Of a stretch of DNA of 64,000 nt, positions 54,091-64,000 are shown piece by piece. The translations under genes were made by a program, and so were the position numbers. The stretch spans positions 197,257,962 to 197,321,961 of the forward strand of contig CM077644.1 in assembly GCA_039707465.1 (NCBI GenBank), read 5' to 3'. The notes beneath the pieces are model-generated. The model had not been told where the DNA came from. It did no database searches and worked only from the letters and a program-made list of their open reading frames with translations. Origin of the DNA: Rhabdophis nuchalis (Eukaryota > Chordata > Lepidosauria > Squamata > Natricidae). Each line of letters begins with the position of its first letter. Position 1 is the first letter of the stretch.

Positions 54091-54861
54091 TATGTATTCA
54101 AATACATGATCCCCCCCCTCATTTGTAAGTGAATCTAGTCTTTCACTGTATTTATACCATCATCTACTCCACTAGATAAAGTGAATGTTGAAGCATGGTC
54201 ATATTGCAAAATTCTGATGGTCCAAATATTTCATTTATATGGGAAGCCTACCTACTGATTGTCCACTTCAGACTTCCTCTCCATGGTATAGAAAATAGTA
54301 AGGATGAGAATTGTATGGAAGAGGCATGATTGAGGTGTTAGCATCAATGATAGCTAACATCAGATAGTTCACTGATGTATTACTAGGTGTGATTCCTTAT
54401 TTCTATTCATAGATTAGATAGCATTAAAATTAGCTACATGCCTGGATATGTTCAGTCTGCTCCATTCAAAGGAAAGAAATATTTGTTAGAATTTTTCTGG
54501 TGACATAATATCATTCCAATAAATTTGGGTAATGACATGTTAAACACTAAGCCTTGTCTTTGAAGAACTATCTACCAGAAAATTGACCATTGATGATAGC
54601 ACAACTGTGCTAACAGGGATAGACATTTTCAAATTGACTTTGGAAACAGAAGCACATAGATACTCATGCTGTAGATATAGGAATATGTACTCTATGTCTC
54701 TGCCTTCTGGCTGTAGCTTCTCTGCAAGTAATAGCTACACACAAAGAGATTATTTTCTAAAATGCATTACTGTACTTTTCTGGTCTTAGGGCTATATTAA
54801 GAGCTTCTCATCTTTATTTAGTCATTGAATTTTGGTTTCTGCTCTAAATGTATTGAAAACC
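54091..54861. other. AT-rich sequence, nothing recognised
   Basis: No feature could be supported here. Confidence 0.5.
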
Positions 54862-55218
54862 CTTTAAGGCAGAGGTCCCCAACCTTTTTTGCACCAGGGA
54901 CCGGTTTCATTTTAAAGAAAATTCTGCGGACCTGCTGGCATAGAGGACGAGAGGGGAGGGGGAACAGGCGGCGCATGCGCATGTGGGGGGCGTGAGTCGG
55001 CTCACTTGGCCGTCTAGGGCAGTGGTGAGCAAACTTATTAGTCAATAGAGCCAAATATCAACAGTACCACTACTGAAATTTCTTTTGAGAGCCAAAAGAT
55101 GTGGCCTGTTTTGTTTTGTCATGTGACCCAGTGGGCATGGCCAACTTGGAAAATGTGGTGAAACTCACTTAACAGTCTTGCTTTGCAATCAAAATTTTGG
55201 GCTCAATTGTGGTCCTAA

Positions 55219-55220
55219 GT

Positions 55221-55304
<84 letters not shown>
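55219..55304. repeat. (TTTC)n microsatellite
   Basis: About 21 TTTC units, inside the composite element. Confidence 0.97.
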
Positions 55305-55308
<4 letters not shown>

Positions 55309-55529
55309 CCATTTCTGGTTGGTCTTTGGTCTTCTGAAGATGGTAAAAATGGATTTATGGGCACTCGTTATATATAAAGGCAGCCCATGACTCTTTGGGA
55401 TGCTGGTTTGAATCCAGGAAATGACTCAGAGGATGTGATTCCTTTGAAATGACCACCGGGAGAAAAATAGATCTTTAACCTGGTTAACCAAACAGGTAGC
55501 TTGAGGTGGAAGGAAATAGGAAAACAGAT

Positions 55530-55912
55530 TTCTGCCTTTCCTTTCCTTTCCTTTCCTTCCTTCCATTGCCTCCCTCCCTCCCTTCTTTCCTTCCCTCCCT
55601 CCTACCCTTTTCCCCCTCTTTTTCTTTCTTTCCTTCCTTCCTTCTTTCACCCCTCCCTTCCTCCCCTCCCCTTCTTTCCTTCACTCCCTCCCTCCCACAT
55701 TCCATTCATCTTTCTTTTTCTTTTTCTTTCTTTCCCTTTCTCTGTTTTTTTGTCTCTCTCTCTCTGTATCTGTCTCCTCCCTCCACCTATCTCTGTCACT
55801 CTGTATGTGTGTGTGTGTGTCTGTGTGTGTGTGTCTGTTTCCCTCTCTCTCTCTTTCTGTCTCTCTCTCTAAGTCTGCCTCTCTGTGTGTCTGTCATTCT
55901 CTCCCTCCCTCC
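55530..55912. repeat. Pyrimidine-rich satellite-like tract
   Basis: CCTTC, CCCTC, TTTC and TCTC runs plus (GT)n at 55,806-55,838. It opens long meaningless frames on both strands. Confidence 0.95.
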
Positions 55913-55950
55913 CCCCGGGGAAGCAGCAGAGGAGTCGGCATGTTGGCTGC

Positions 55951-56109
55951 CGAGGTTATCCCGCAGCGGGCGGGCGAAGGACCCGAGCTCCGTCCGGGCG
56001 CCTCACCGGGCTGGAAGGGAGGTGGGCGTGTGGCGCCCGGATGGCTTTGGCGGCACCTTAAGGTAACCGCAGCTTGAGTCCTTCACCCGCCCGCTGCGGG
56101 ATAACCTCC
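55951..56109. repeat. GC-rich inverted repeat (39-bp arms)
   Basis: Arms at 55,951-55,989 and 56,071-56,109 share GAGGTTATCCCGCAGCGGGC and its complement, with about 80 bp between. CpG-dense. It lies in the right third of the composite hAT-like element. Confidence 0.9.
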
Positions 56110-56306
56110 CCAGCCGACATACTGGCCCCTCCAGGAAGCCCCGGAAAGTGCATTGGGCCGTCGGAAGGAGCTGGTGGAGGCGCGCTCGGCCATCCGCTGC
56201 CCAGGGGGCTGCTCCCTCCTCCTCGCTGGCCTTGCGGCCCGGTTCCTATGAAGCCACGGACCGGCACCGGTCCGCGGACCGGAGGTTGGGGACCCCTGCT
56301 TTAAGG

Positions 56307-56571
56307 AATACCTGGAAAATGTTTGCTAATATTTGAGCAACCCTCTATACCTTTAGCCAAAATGATTGCCATCTTCTTTAAGGAAAATCTGGAGATAGGT
56401 TTTTATTTGGTTTAAATTTGATAGCAACTATATATGTACTTCGTCAATAACAGAAAACCTTCATTTCATTTCATTCCATTTTAATGGTATTTTTGAACCA
56501 GAAAAGCCTGAACGGTATTTTTTGTATCTATGTCTCTCCCTGCGCCTGCGCCTACGCTTATGTCTATATCA

Positions 56572-56607
<36 letters not shown>

Positions 56608-57535
56608 CTATAAATCTATATAAAATTCAATTTTACATGCACTTTATTCAATTGTATTAAATTTATGGTGTGCTAAAATTTAGCATTTACCTTTTAATCA
56701 GTTATATACATTTAAAAAAAATAAAATACCACTGTTTTTTAAATACTCCATTCACAAATGTAGATACTTTTCTTGTGCAAATTTTTGAGTGGAGGGACTT
56801 GTAAATATATTCAGTTTGGCAAGTATGTATACTGGAAGGTGACTTATAATTCAAGGACTAAAATACATCATGTCATATTCATAATGAAGATACTGTCAGA
56901 GACAAAAATCTTGGTCTCTGTGGCAACACATACTGTATTGTGTACCTTTTAAATGTGTACTCTTGGCTTATCACTGTTATTCACTGAATTAACTGTAAAA
57001 ATACCCAAAACTAATATTTTAGAATTTTCTGCTAAAGAATGTCTCTGAGTAGCTGCAGGAGTCTGCCATTAATCTCTTGAGTTACAGCTGCTCTATTCTG
57101 AACTGTAAGGATTTCATATCTTTAACGCTCTCAATGCAAGTTGCACATTTCTTTGAATGACAATATGGCCTGCTTTCCAAACAATTGTGGGACTTGTTTG
57201 TTACAGCTATTTTTATAATAATACAGAGAGCTTGTTAATTTAAAAATTGACATATACAGATCATGGGTGAGGAAAACCAGCAGAGATAAGAATAACCATT
57301 CACTAATGAAGTATCCTGAGACAATTATTAATTTGCAGCAGCTAATTACTTTTCTTTAAACAAAACAATGTGAAAAATAGGAACCAAGGAATAAATTGCT
57401 TTCTAGAATGATAAAACGTGTTCTAATGCTGAAGTATGCAGCCCATGGTGACTCAAGGACATTTATTATGGTCTTGTCACTATGTGACTTTTAATAAAAT
57501 TTTATATGTCTAATATAGTGTAGCAATCGTCTTCA
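56307..57535. other. AT-rich sequence with a (TC)n microsatellite
   Basis: (TC)n at 56,574-56,608. No gene or repeat family was recognised elsewhere. Confidence 0.5.
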
Positions 57536-58245
57536 GTCTTTTTTTCCCATATGTATAATTTTGGTTGAACTCCTCAAAGTATAAAATACAAATGAAAAAG
57601 AAAATAGTGGGAAAGTGGGTAAGGGGAAAAGAGGGAGAGAAACTTGGGATAAAAGGGAAAAAAGAAAAAAGCTTTAACTTCTGACTGTGTTGTAGAATAA
57701 AAACAATAACATTACAGTCTCAACTTTTTAACTTTTGATTACTTAATATATACTACTAATCATTTTTATAGCAACAAACTTGTCTAATCAAAAAAATCCC
57801 AAAATCAAAGTTTTATTTTTTCTCTATCTTGAGCCCAAAATCCAAATGTAGTTTTCAAATAGAAAGTTGGGTATGCTAGTTTTTTTTGAGTAAAGCAATT
57901 AATTTTGCAATATCTGCTTATTCTATTAGTTTTTTCCAGCCATTCTTTCATTGTGGGAATTAATATATCTTTTCATTTTTGTACATAGAGCATTCTCACA
58001 GCTGTCAACATATATAACATACAGTATACAGTATAAGCTGCAATTTTCCACTCAAGTTCTTTGTCTATTAAACCTAAAAGAAAAGTTTCTGGTTTGATTT
58101 TTATATTCATTTTGACAATCTGCTATTTTAAAAAGTGAATCTTATCTCAATATTTCCTTGCTTCATAAGTCCATGAAAGATGGTACAAAGTTCCTTCTTT
58201 GCATTTATATTTCTGACATATAATTGACGCATCGTTATACATCTT
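57536..58245 (-). pseudogene. L1 ORF2 C-terminal relic with 3'UTR
   Basis: On the minus strand, from about 58,240: EGTLYHLSWTYEARKYW, then IKIKPETF-like, then RMLYVQK, ILIPTMKEWLEK and DIAKLI, in broken frames. This is the Cys-containing C-terminal domain and the IPT..EWL..K end of L1 ORF2. An AT-rich 3'UTR and a short poly(A) (T run at about 57,539) follow. 5'-truncated and old. Confidence 0.7.
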
Positions 58246-61200
58246 TAAAAATTTGTTAGATGTTAAATACCATCACTACATATTATAAGAAAATTCCTTT
58301 AATTTACAGTTTAATGTATAATTTAAACTGTTTATCCACATGTTTTCCCATTATTCAAGCATTGTTCAAATATTACATTACACCCAACAATCTTTATCCA
58401 CCAGTTACCACCATCTATCTACTCCTGATGTCTGAAGGCTGAAGTCTTTATAGTCATGGAAGATTCAGAGCTTAAGAAAGCTATTCTGCATGGTGCTGCT
58501 CTTTGTATAATGCAGAATTACTGATTATTTTATTTATTTGATCTTTATCCTACCTTTTCTGAAGATTTTTGAATGACATATAGTGTTCTTCATCTTGTTC
58601 TCTTTCCCTGACGCCAACTACTATGTAAAGATTAAGAATCTAAATCTGAGATGTTGATAAAATCCAGTATTTCTGATATAAGCTATCTACTTACAATAGC
58701 TTTCTGACATGAATATTCTTCTTGAATAGTGAGTATACTGGATAAGCTTAGGTATTTTCCCTCTAACAATCATTTAGAAGATACTCAATCTTCTAACCTC
58801 ATTTAAGCAAAAATGCAACTGACAGAGAAGAATATTTTCCAGAAACAGTAACTACGAATAAAGGCGACTATACGTGTCCAGGATAAAGTTGCAAGATCGA
58901 CTTTGGGTCGGTAGCTGGAACAGATGTTTACCTGGTAAACCCAGTAACCAACCTGGATTCAATCTTACAGTAACTACTACTATAAAAACAACAATTTAGG
59001 ACAAATCAAATCCATACAAATACATCTTATTTATCATGTCTGATGTCTTTAAGCCTCTGGCAGCTTCAAATGTCATTGCTTTGTCTTCTCTCTCAAATGG
59101 TTTGATTTGTCAAAGATCAAAGTCAAGTATATATATGCTGTTTGTTGTTTGAGTCTAACATTTGCCACAGAATTATTCCCAAGTTTATCCTTAAACTATA
59201 TAGGTTTTAAAACTGGAGCAGCAGCTTATGAAATCAAAAGGGTGGTGTAAAAGGGTAATGAGTACGTTTTCTCTATGCAAGAATAAAACTGAGGTAAAAT
59301 AAAATGTAGCACTTTTCTCGTTTCCAATTTTCATTTCAGTTGCTGTGATTAAGCACTGAAAATTTCTAGAAATTTTCCAGACCTTAACATGACAAATTTG
59401 AAAGCATACTATTTACATTCCTAGATCATTTGAAGCTGACAGTTATGTTTAAAAAAAGTGTTGGTGACAGAACATTCCTGTGACTGCTTTGTATAACCAG
59501 TAATATACATCCCCATGAAGTTACTTAGAAAAAAATATTTCCCCCCAACTAGTATTGTTAAAATATCGGTCTAAACACCCACATCACATTTATAAATATG
59601 GGGGAATGTCAGGGTACAAAAATGTTGGCAACAACAATGAGCCTCTGGCTGATTTCCTTTCTCTTTACATCTCTACCTTGGCTTTTTATAAAGACTTGGT
59701 TGTGATTGATCAGTTTAGATTTTCACATCCAAAGGCTGTGCTGTTTTAAAAGACTTTGTCTTGAGTAATAGTCTATACCCAATAAATATTTATTTCACAT
59801 GAAAAAACTGTTCCCACAATTTGCTACTGGCAAAAAATATATTTCAAGTCTGCATTGCTGACATAATTCCAGCAAAATAGTTACTTGTCTTGGTGGCAAA
59901 ATGCTCACTTGGGTTTGAAGGTTAATTCTTTCCATTGAGGTTTATAAAGTTTATGCCAAGTCTCCTTTTCTAGTTACTTTTGAAAATTTGAGAAGAACAT
60001 GAATAGATAGCGTACTGACTGACCATGCTGAGGTGGAATTAGGAGTGTGGTGGTCTAACACTTTTCCTATTTGATTGCCTTTGACTTTCATACATCTATA
60101 AATAAAGACATTCTCTTCTCAGCCTCAAACAGAAATATGGAAGTTGGGTATAAGTTTAATAGCAGTAGTAGTTAGGTAACCCCACGCTTGAACTTTTGGG
60201 AGTGATGGACAAATTTGGAATATCAAAAGCATGTCATAGACAGCCTCATGAAATAGCTAATACCATGGGCATAACAAATGCCAAGTATCCATTTATATTA
60301 GGTGATTAGCCTTCTAATGTGTCACATACCATCTTATCTTTACTTTTTTGTAGATGGGCATATTTCCAAAAGTAGGACTCTGGCACACTCATAGAAATAT
60401 AGAATATGTTAGAAGTTGCATACTAGTGTCTACTATGAAAAATATCTCATAAAATTTAATCCTCTTGTACTCAAAAGAGGATTTGTTCAAAAGAAAACAG
60501 GTTCTGGTGAACAATAGCTACTTTATTATAAAAAATGTATAATTGTAATATGGGGAAGAAGGATCCTTTGGTAGTTACCTATTCAATTTGCTGTCAATGG
60601 GATCCTAATCTTTCCGAACAGAACCCTAGTTAGCTCAAGGAGTCACTTGCGTCCCATGACATTCATATTCTACTGATGTCCATATCAGTAGTGTTACTGA
60701 GTTAGAGTAGTCCATTACTATCTCATTGACTGGCAGTCGCTTTCCAAGATCCTATGTAGTATTTTTCTTCACAATTGCTATCATTATCGCTACCAATCAC
60801 ACTGTGGCTTAAATCAAGCTGCCCATGTCTATCATGTACTCTGCTACTGACATGTAGGCACTTTTCTATCAAAACTGGAATTAGACAGTAGTTGCAAGAC
60901 AAACAAAGTGGAGATGATGGTAAACTATAAAAACATTAGGGACTGTTTATATCACTGAAACAGAAAAAATGTGGAACCTTTTAGAATTAACATTGGAATT
61001 AATTTTAATATTCTTAAATTGTGTTTCTTTGTTTTCTGGTTTTTATTAGTTGCAGTAATGACTCAGTTGAGTAGAAAGGTAGAGTAGAAACTGAATTACT
61101 CTCTAGAGGAAACAAAGGGTTAAAGCCCCTCTTCATTGATGCCAAGCTCTTGGAATATAGATTGAGCTTCCTTTTACTCAGTAAACAAAAATAAAACTCT

Positions 61201-61799
61201 CAAGAGCCAACCCTTTGCAAGGGATTTGCTTCAATGGTTCACAGACTTTTTAAAAAGGCGTGTGCTTTTTAAAAAACAAAGAAATAGCTTGTTTTCACAG
61301 TATTCTATCAGCACAATTGGTACTAAAAGGTTCATTTGGATGACAGAAGTACTGCTGGAGGAGCAAACTTTGTGTTTTTTTCCATATCAAGCAAAGCAGG
61401 ACAAATAACTAACCTAAGTATGACAGAAAATTCAGTAAGTTTTCCCAGAAATTTATTGAGGGCCTTCAGTGAAGCATCATTGTCACTGAACATGATTTGA
61501 CTGAATATAATGCTTAAACACATATTTTCTTTACAGTTTCTGACATAAAATTAGACTGGGTGTACTAGATGGATGGCTCTTATTTTCTTTATTCTTTTAT
61601 TAATGCTATCCCCTAAAATAAAAAAACCTTGCCTCTACTGTTCATTTCTTAAAATACATGTTTCAGAGAGGGATTTTTAAAAATAAAAAATTAAACTAAA
61701 TCTATTAAAACTAAATCAGTTTAACTTGATTGCCTTGGGTTTTGTGTGTCTAGTATTGGGAATGGTATGCTAAGAAGGATTCTTTCCAAAGAAAAAGTT
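58246..61799. other. AT-rich sequence, nothing recognised
   Basis: A 3.5-kb stretch without recognised repeats, RNA or genes. TTATTTATTTGATCTTTATCCTACC at 58,535 could be an ancient L2-like 3' end on the minus strand. Confidence 0.45.
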
Positions 61800-62208
61800 C
61801 ACTGAAAGGCAATAAGAATGACTTGAAATTAGAGTCTGTGAGAAAGGAAAAATTAAAGATTAGGGAATGTTTTCTGAGAAACTACTTCTGAAAAAAGAAG
61901 ATCAGGGATAGGATATCTTCAAATATCTGAAAGGAAACTCATATAGGCAAGGGTCAAAGCCTTGGCATGTAGGGGATAAAATAATGATTTCCATTTACAG
62001 GAACAAGGATTCCAATATTACAAGACAATTCCAGACAGGATGAGCAATTTGATGGGAAGAACTTGACTTCCATCACTGGAACTCTTTAGGAAATGAGAAA
62101 TAGTCATCAGGTGGTGTGGCTTCAGCTTGAATTTCTGGGCTTAGCAGAAGATTGAACAAAGTGGCCTCGACTGTACCTTCCAATTCTGAGGTTTTATCCT
62201 TGTGTCAC
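61800..62208 (+). mobile_element. Old CR1 LINE 3' relic
   Basis: ATCTTCAAATATCTGAAAGG encodes IFKYLKG, the CR1 C-terminal motif, and 62,150-62,200 (GAACAAAGTGGCCTCGACTG, CCTTCCAATTCTGAGG) matches the classic CR1 3'UTR. Much more diverged than the CR1 copies at 42 and 48-53 kb. Confidence 0.6.
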
Positions 62209-62467
62209 TAGGGAAAACTGCCAAATTACCCTTTTTATACTTACTGTACTCCTATTTCCTCCCAAAGAATTCCTGTTTTACCAAAGTAAAATCGGCTATG
62301 TCGCTATTATTTTCTGCTTCTGAAGGTATTTAGCTAGTATCAAAAGTTAGAAAAGAATCCGAATGAATAGCTTGTTGAACAATTCTGACTTATAATGTGC
62401 CCAAATACCTTGTTACGTATTTGAAATTTTCTTTTGCTAGTTAACATTCCTTTCCCAGTCTTTAAAC

Positions 62468-62832
62468 CAGTGGTGGGTTTCTGCAGGCTCGCACCTACTC
62501 GCAAGAGCCGGATGGTGAAATTTAGAGAGTCGGTGAGAGGGGTTTCCCCCGGCGGACCCAGAAGTAAGTCTGGCCTGCCGCTGCCAGTAACCCAATGGGA
62601 AGGATAGGAAAGAAAGGAAAGAAAGGAAAGAAAGAGAGAGAGAGAGAGAGAGAGAATTTATCATCACAATTGAGCCCAAAATTTTGGTTGCTAAGCAAGA
62701 GTGTTGTTAAATGAGTTTCACCACATTTTACAAGTTGGCCACTCTCACACTGTCACATGACTGCCAAGCCACGGCCACAAAATAGGCCACACCTAGAGAG
62801 TAGGTTCTAAAAAAAATTAAAACCCACCACTG
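62468..62832. mobile_element. hAT-like element, CAGTGGTGGG family, with microsatellite
   Basis: Ends CAGTGGTGGGTTTC and AAACCCACCACTG are near-perfect inverted repeats. Exact 8-bp duplication CTTTAAAC at 62,460-62,467 and 62,833-62,840. Interior: GC-rich left part, (GGAAA)n(AG)n at 62,600-62,655, then the shared module (62,659-62,765, inverted relative to 39.2 and 55.1 kb). Confidence 0.95.
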
Positions 62833-62840
62833 CTTTAAAC

Positions 62841-63030
62841 TTGCTGTTGCTGCTGCTGTTACTGTGAGGATACCGCTGAGGTGGACACCGTTTCCCCAAA
62901 CTTGTTATAAGAACCTATTTTTGTTGCTGTTTCAAATGTTCAGAATCATTATGCCCCCATTTGATTTAAAAAAAAAATATACCAATACTGGAGCATTTAT
63001 AACTTGAAAGCAAAAGGTGTTTTGAAACAT
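62841..63030. other. Short unannotated stretch
   Basis: A TTGCTGTTGCTGCTGCTGTT low-complexity start; otherwise nothing recognised. Confidence 0.5.
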
Positions 63031-63226
63031 ACAGGTACTGTGGTAGCACAGTAGTTAGAATGCAGTACTGCAGGCTACTTCTACTGACTGCTGGCTGCCG
63101 GCAGTTCGAGACTCATCAGCTCAAGGTTAACTCAGCCTCCCATACTTCTGAGGCCAGTTAAATGAAAACCCAGATTGTTGGGGGCAATATACGGACACTG
63201 TAAATTGCTTATAGAGGTCTGTAAAG
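63031..63226 (+). mobile_element. tRNA-derived SINE, 5' part
   Basis: A-box-like GTGGTAGCACAGTAGTTAGA, B-box GGCAGTTCGAGACTC, then AACTCAGCCTCCCATACTTC and CCCAGATTGTTGGGGGCAAT. Interrupted at 63,226 by a 128-bp hAT-like element. Confidence 0.8.
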
Positions 63227-63354
63227 CAGTGGTGGATTGCTTACTGGTTTACTATCGGCATGCATAGAAGCGTTCAGGCGAGAAGGTGGAGCCTCCTGCC
63301 GCCACTACTACTGGTTTGGCCAAACCGGGCCGAACTGGCAGCAACCCACCTCTG
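63227..63354. mobile_element. 128-bp hAT-like element, CAGTGGTGGG family, inside a SINE
   Basis: Ends CAGTGGTGGATTGC and GCAACCCACCTCTG; exact 8-bp duplication CTGTAAAG at 63,219-63,226 and 63,355-63,362. The SINE sequence continues without loss on the other side. Confidence 0.95.
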
Positions 63355-63413
63355 CTGTAAAGCACTGTGAAACAGTATTTAAGTCTAAGTGCTACGTATT
63401 GCTATTGCTACTG
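63355..63413 (+). mobile_element. tRNA-derived SINE, 3' part
   Basis: CACTGTGAAACAGTATTTAA and GTCTAAGTGCTACG, then a (TTGCTA)n tail, completing the SINE started at 63,031. Confidence 0.8.
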
Positions 63414-64000
63414 CTCTCTGACCAGAGCACCTATCTGGAATTTCAAAATGTGGCTTTTCATGGGAATGTGTGGCAGCTGCGAAGATCAGTTGTATCATCC
63501 CAGGAAAAGATGCAGATGCTTTAAGACTTTGCCAACAGATGCTACATCTGTTGTCTTTGTGCTCTTTGGGGCATACTTTTGTCTTCAGATCTAACGGCAC
63601 TGCCTAGCCTTACTGTTTTGCAAGGGCTTCTTGTTTCTCAATAATTCTGAGTTATGAAGGGTTCCAAAGAGACGATTAGTGGTAAGATCATGTCCAGGGG
63701 GGATGAACACATTTGAAAGCTTTGAACTGCTTTGAGATCTAATCACATAGCAGTCTATAGTATTGTTTTCTTCTCACTGACAAAAGCACAACAAAATTAT
63801 AAATGTGAAAGGAAGGTTCTTGCAGTGATGCTTAAAGGAGAGGCAACAATTGAATAAGAAAATGAGAAGGACACACCTTGCCTTCGTTGCATGTTGACTA
63901 TCTTTGCCTGCCTCGGGGTTCAAAAGTGCCTACACAAAACATAGTTTGTCCAGATAAATAAAAGCTACAGCACAGCTGAAACATATGATGTCACAAGCAA
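63414..64000. other. AT-rich sequence, nothing recognised
   Basis: Overlapping short frames on both strands at 63,367-63,600 are not recognisable. No repeat signature was seen. Confidence 0.5.

Larger units (their letters stand above)
54870..56298. mobile_element. 1.43-kb hAT-like composite element
   Basis: Ends CAGAGGTCCCCAACC and GGTTGGGGACCCCTG. Exact 8-bp duplication CTTTAAGG at 54,862-54,869 and 56,299-56,306. GCACCAGGGACCGGTTTC at the left pairs loosely with the CCGGTCCGCGGACCGG region at the right. The interior contains a second terminus-like CAGTGGTGAGCAAAC at 55,021, a module shared with other elements (55,113-55,215), large pyrimidine microsatellites (55,219-55,910) and a GC-rich right part with an inverted repeat. 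No transposase. Confidence 0.9.

Noticed and set aside
55426..56066. Long frames on both strands through the CCTTC/TTTC tract
   Set aside because: Low-complexity microsatellite composition, no domain.

Overview
This is a vertebrate, almost certainly squamate reptile (probably snake), non-genic window: an intergenic interval or the inside of a very large intron. It is AT-rich and has no convincing host gene. The repeat mix identifies it: CR1 LINEs with pentanucleotide microsatellite tails, L2-like LINEs ending in AAATA or AAT tails, tRNA-headed SINEs with a Bov-B-like tail (Sauria-type), L1 pieces, a probable R4 relic, many short hAT-like elements with 8-bp target duplications, Ty3/gypsy pieces and abundant microsatellites. 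Family names were assigned by eye from coding motifs and termini, not by a database search.

Layout. 1-7 kb: palindromic element, one candidate exon on the minus strand (low confidence), nested L2-like fragments, a 251-bp hAT-like element, L2-like 3' end, old CR1 relic. 7-11 kb: 505-bp hAT-like element, decayed minus-strand gypsy gag with a probable LTR, a hairpin and a solo-LTR candidate. 12-15.3 kb: Sauria-type SINE, L2-clade reverse transcriptase interrupted by a 67-bp palindrome, and two L2-like copies nested in each other. 16.8-19.8 kb: 115-bp hAT-like element, LTR-like block, TIR element. 20.8-22.8 kb: a complete L1-type insertion carrying 5'UTR, intact ORF1, 3'UTR and poly(A) between a 16-bp target duplication, but no ORF2 (half-L1-like). 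26-32 kb: SINEs, short CR1, L2-like C-terminal RT, and a SINE split by a CR1. 34-43.7 kb: LTR-like block, TA-flanked TIR elements, hAT-like element, CR1 split by an L2-like LINE. 44-46.9 kb: R4-like relic, TIR fragment, hAT-like element, old L2 relic. 48.2-53.1 kb: a CR1 split by a 2.96-kb gypsy element whose two LTRs are inverted. 53.8-56.3 kb: microsatellites and a 1.43-kb hAT-like composite. 57.5-58.25 kb: L1 ORF2 relic. 61.8-63.4 kb: old CR1, hAT-like element, and a SINE split by a hAT-like element.

The standout structures are: (1) 49,073-52,035, a gypsy insertion that ends in U5 on both sides, has a 144-bp perfect internal inverted repeat and a 5-bp target duplication, and sits inside a CR1 whose coding frame continues across the insertion; (2) the ORF1-only L1 at 20,780-22,756; and (3) a series of dated nested insertions in which each host repeat confirms the empty site. 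No host pathway or operon can be described here: the only intact coding unit is the L1 ORF1.
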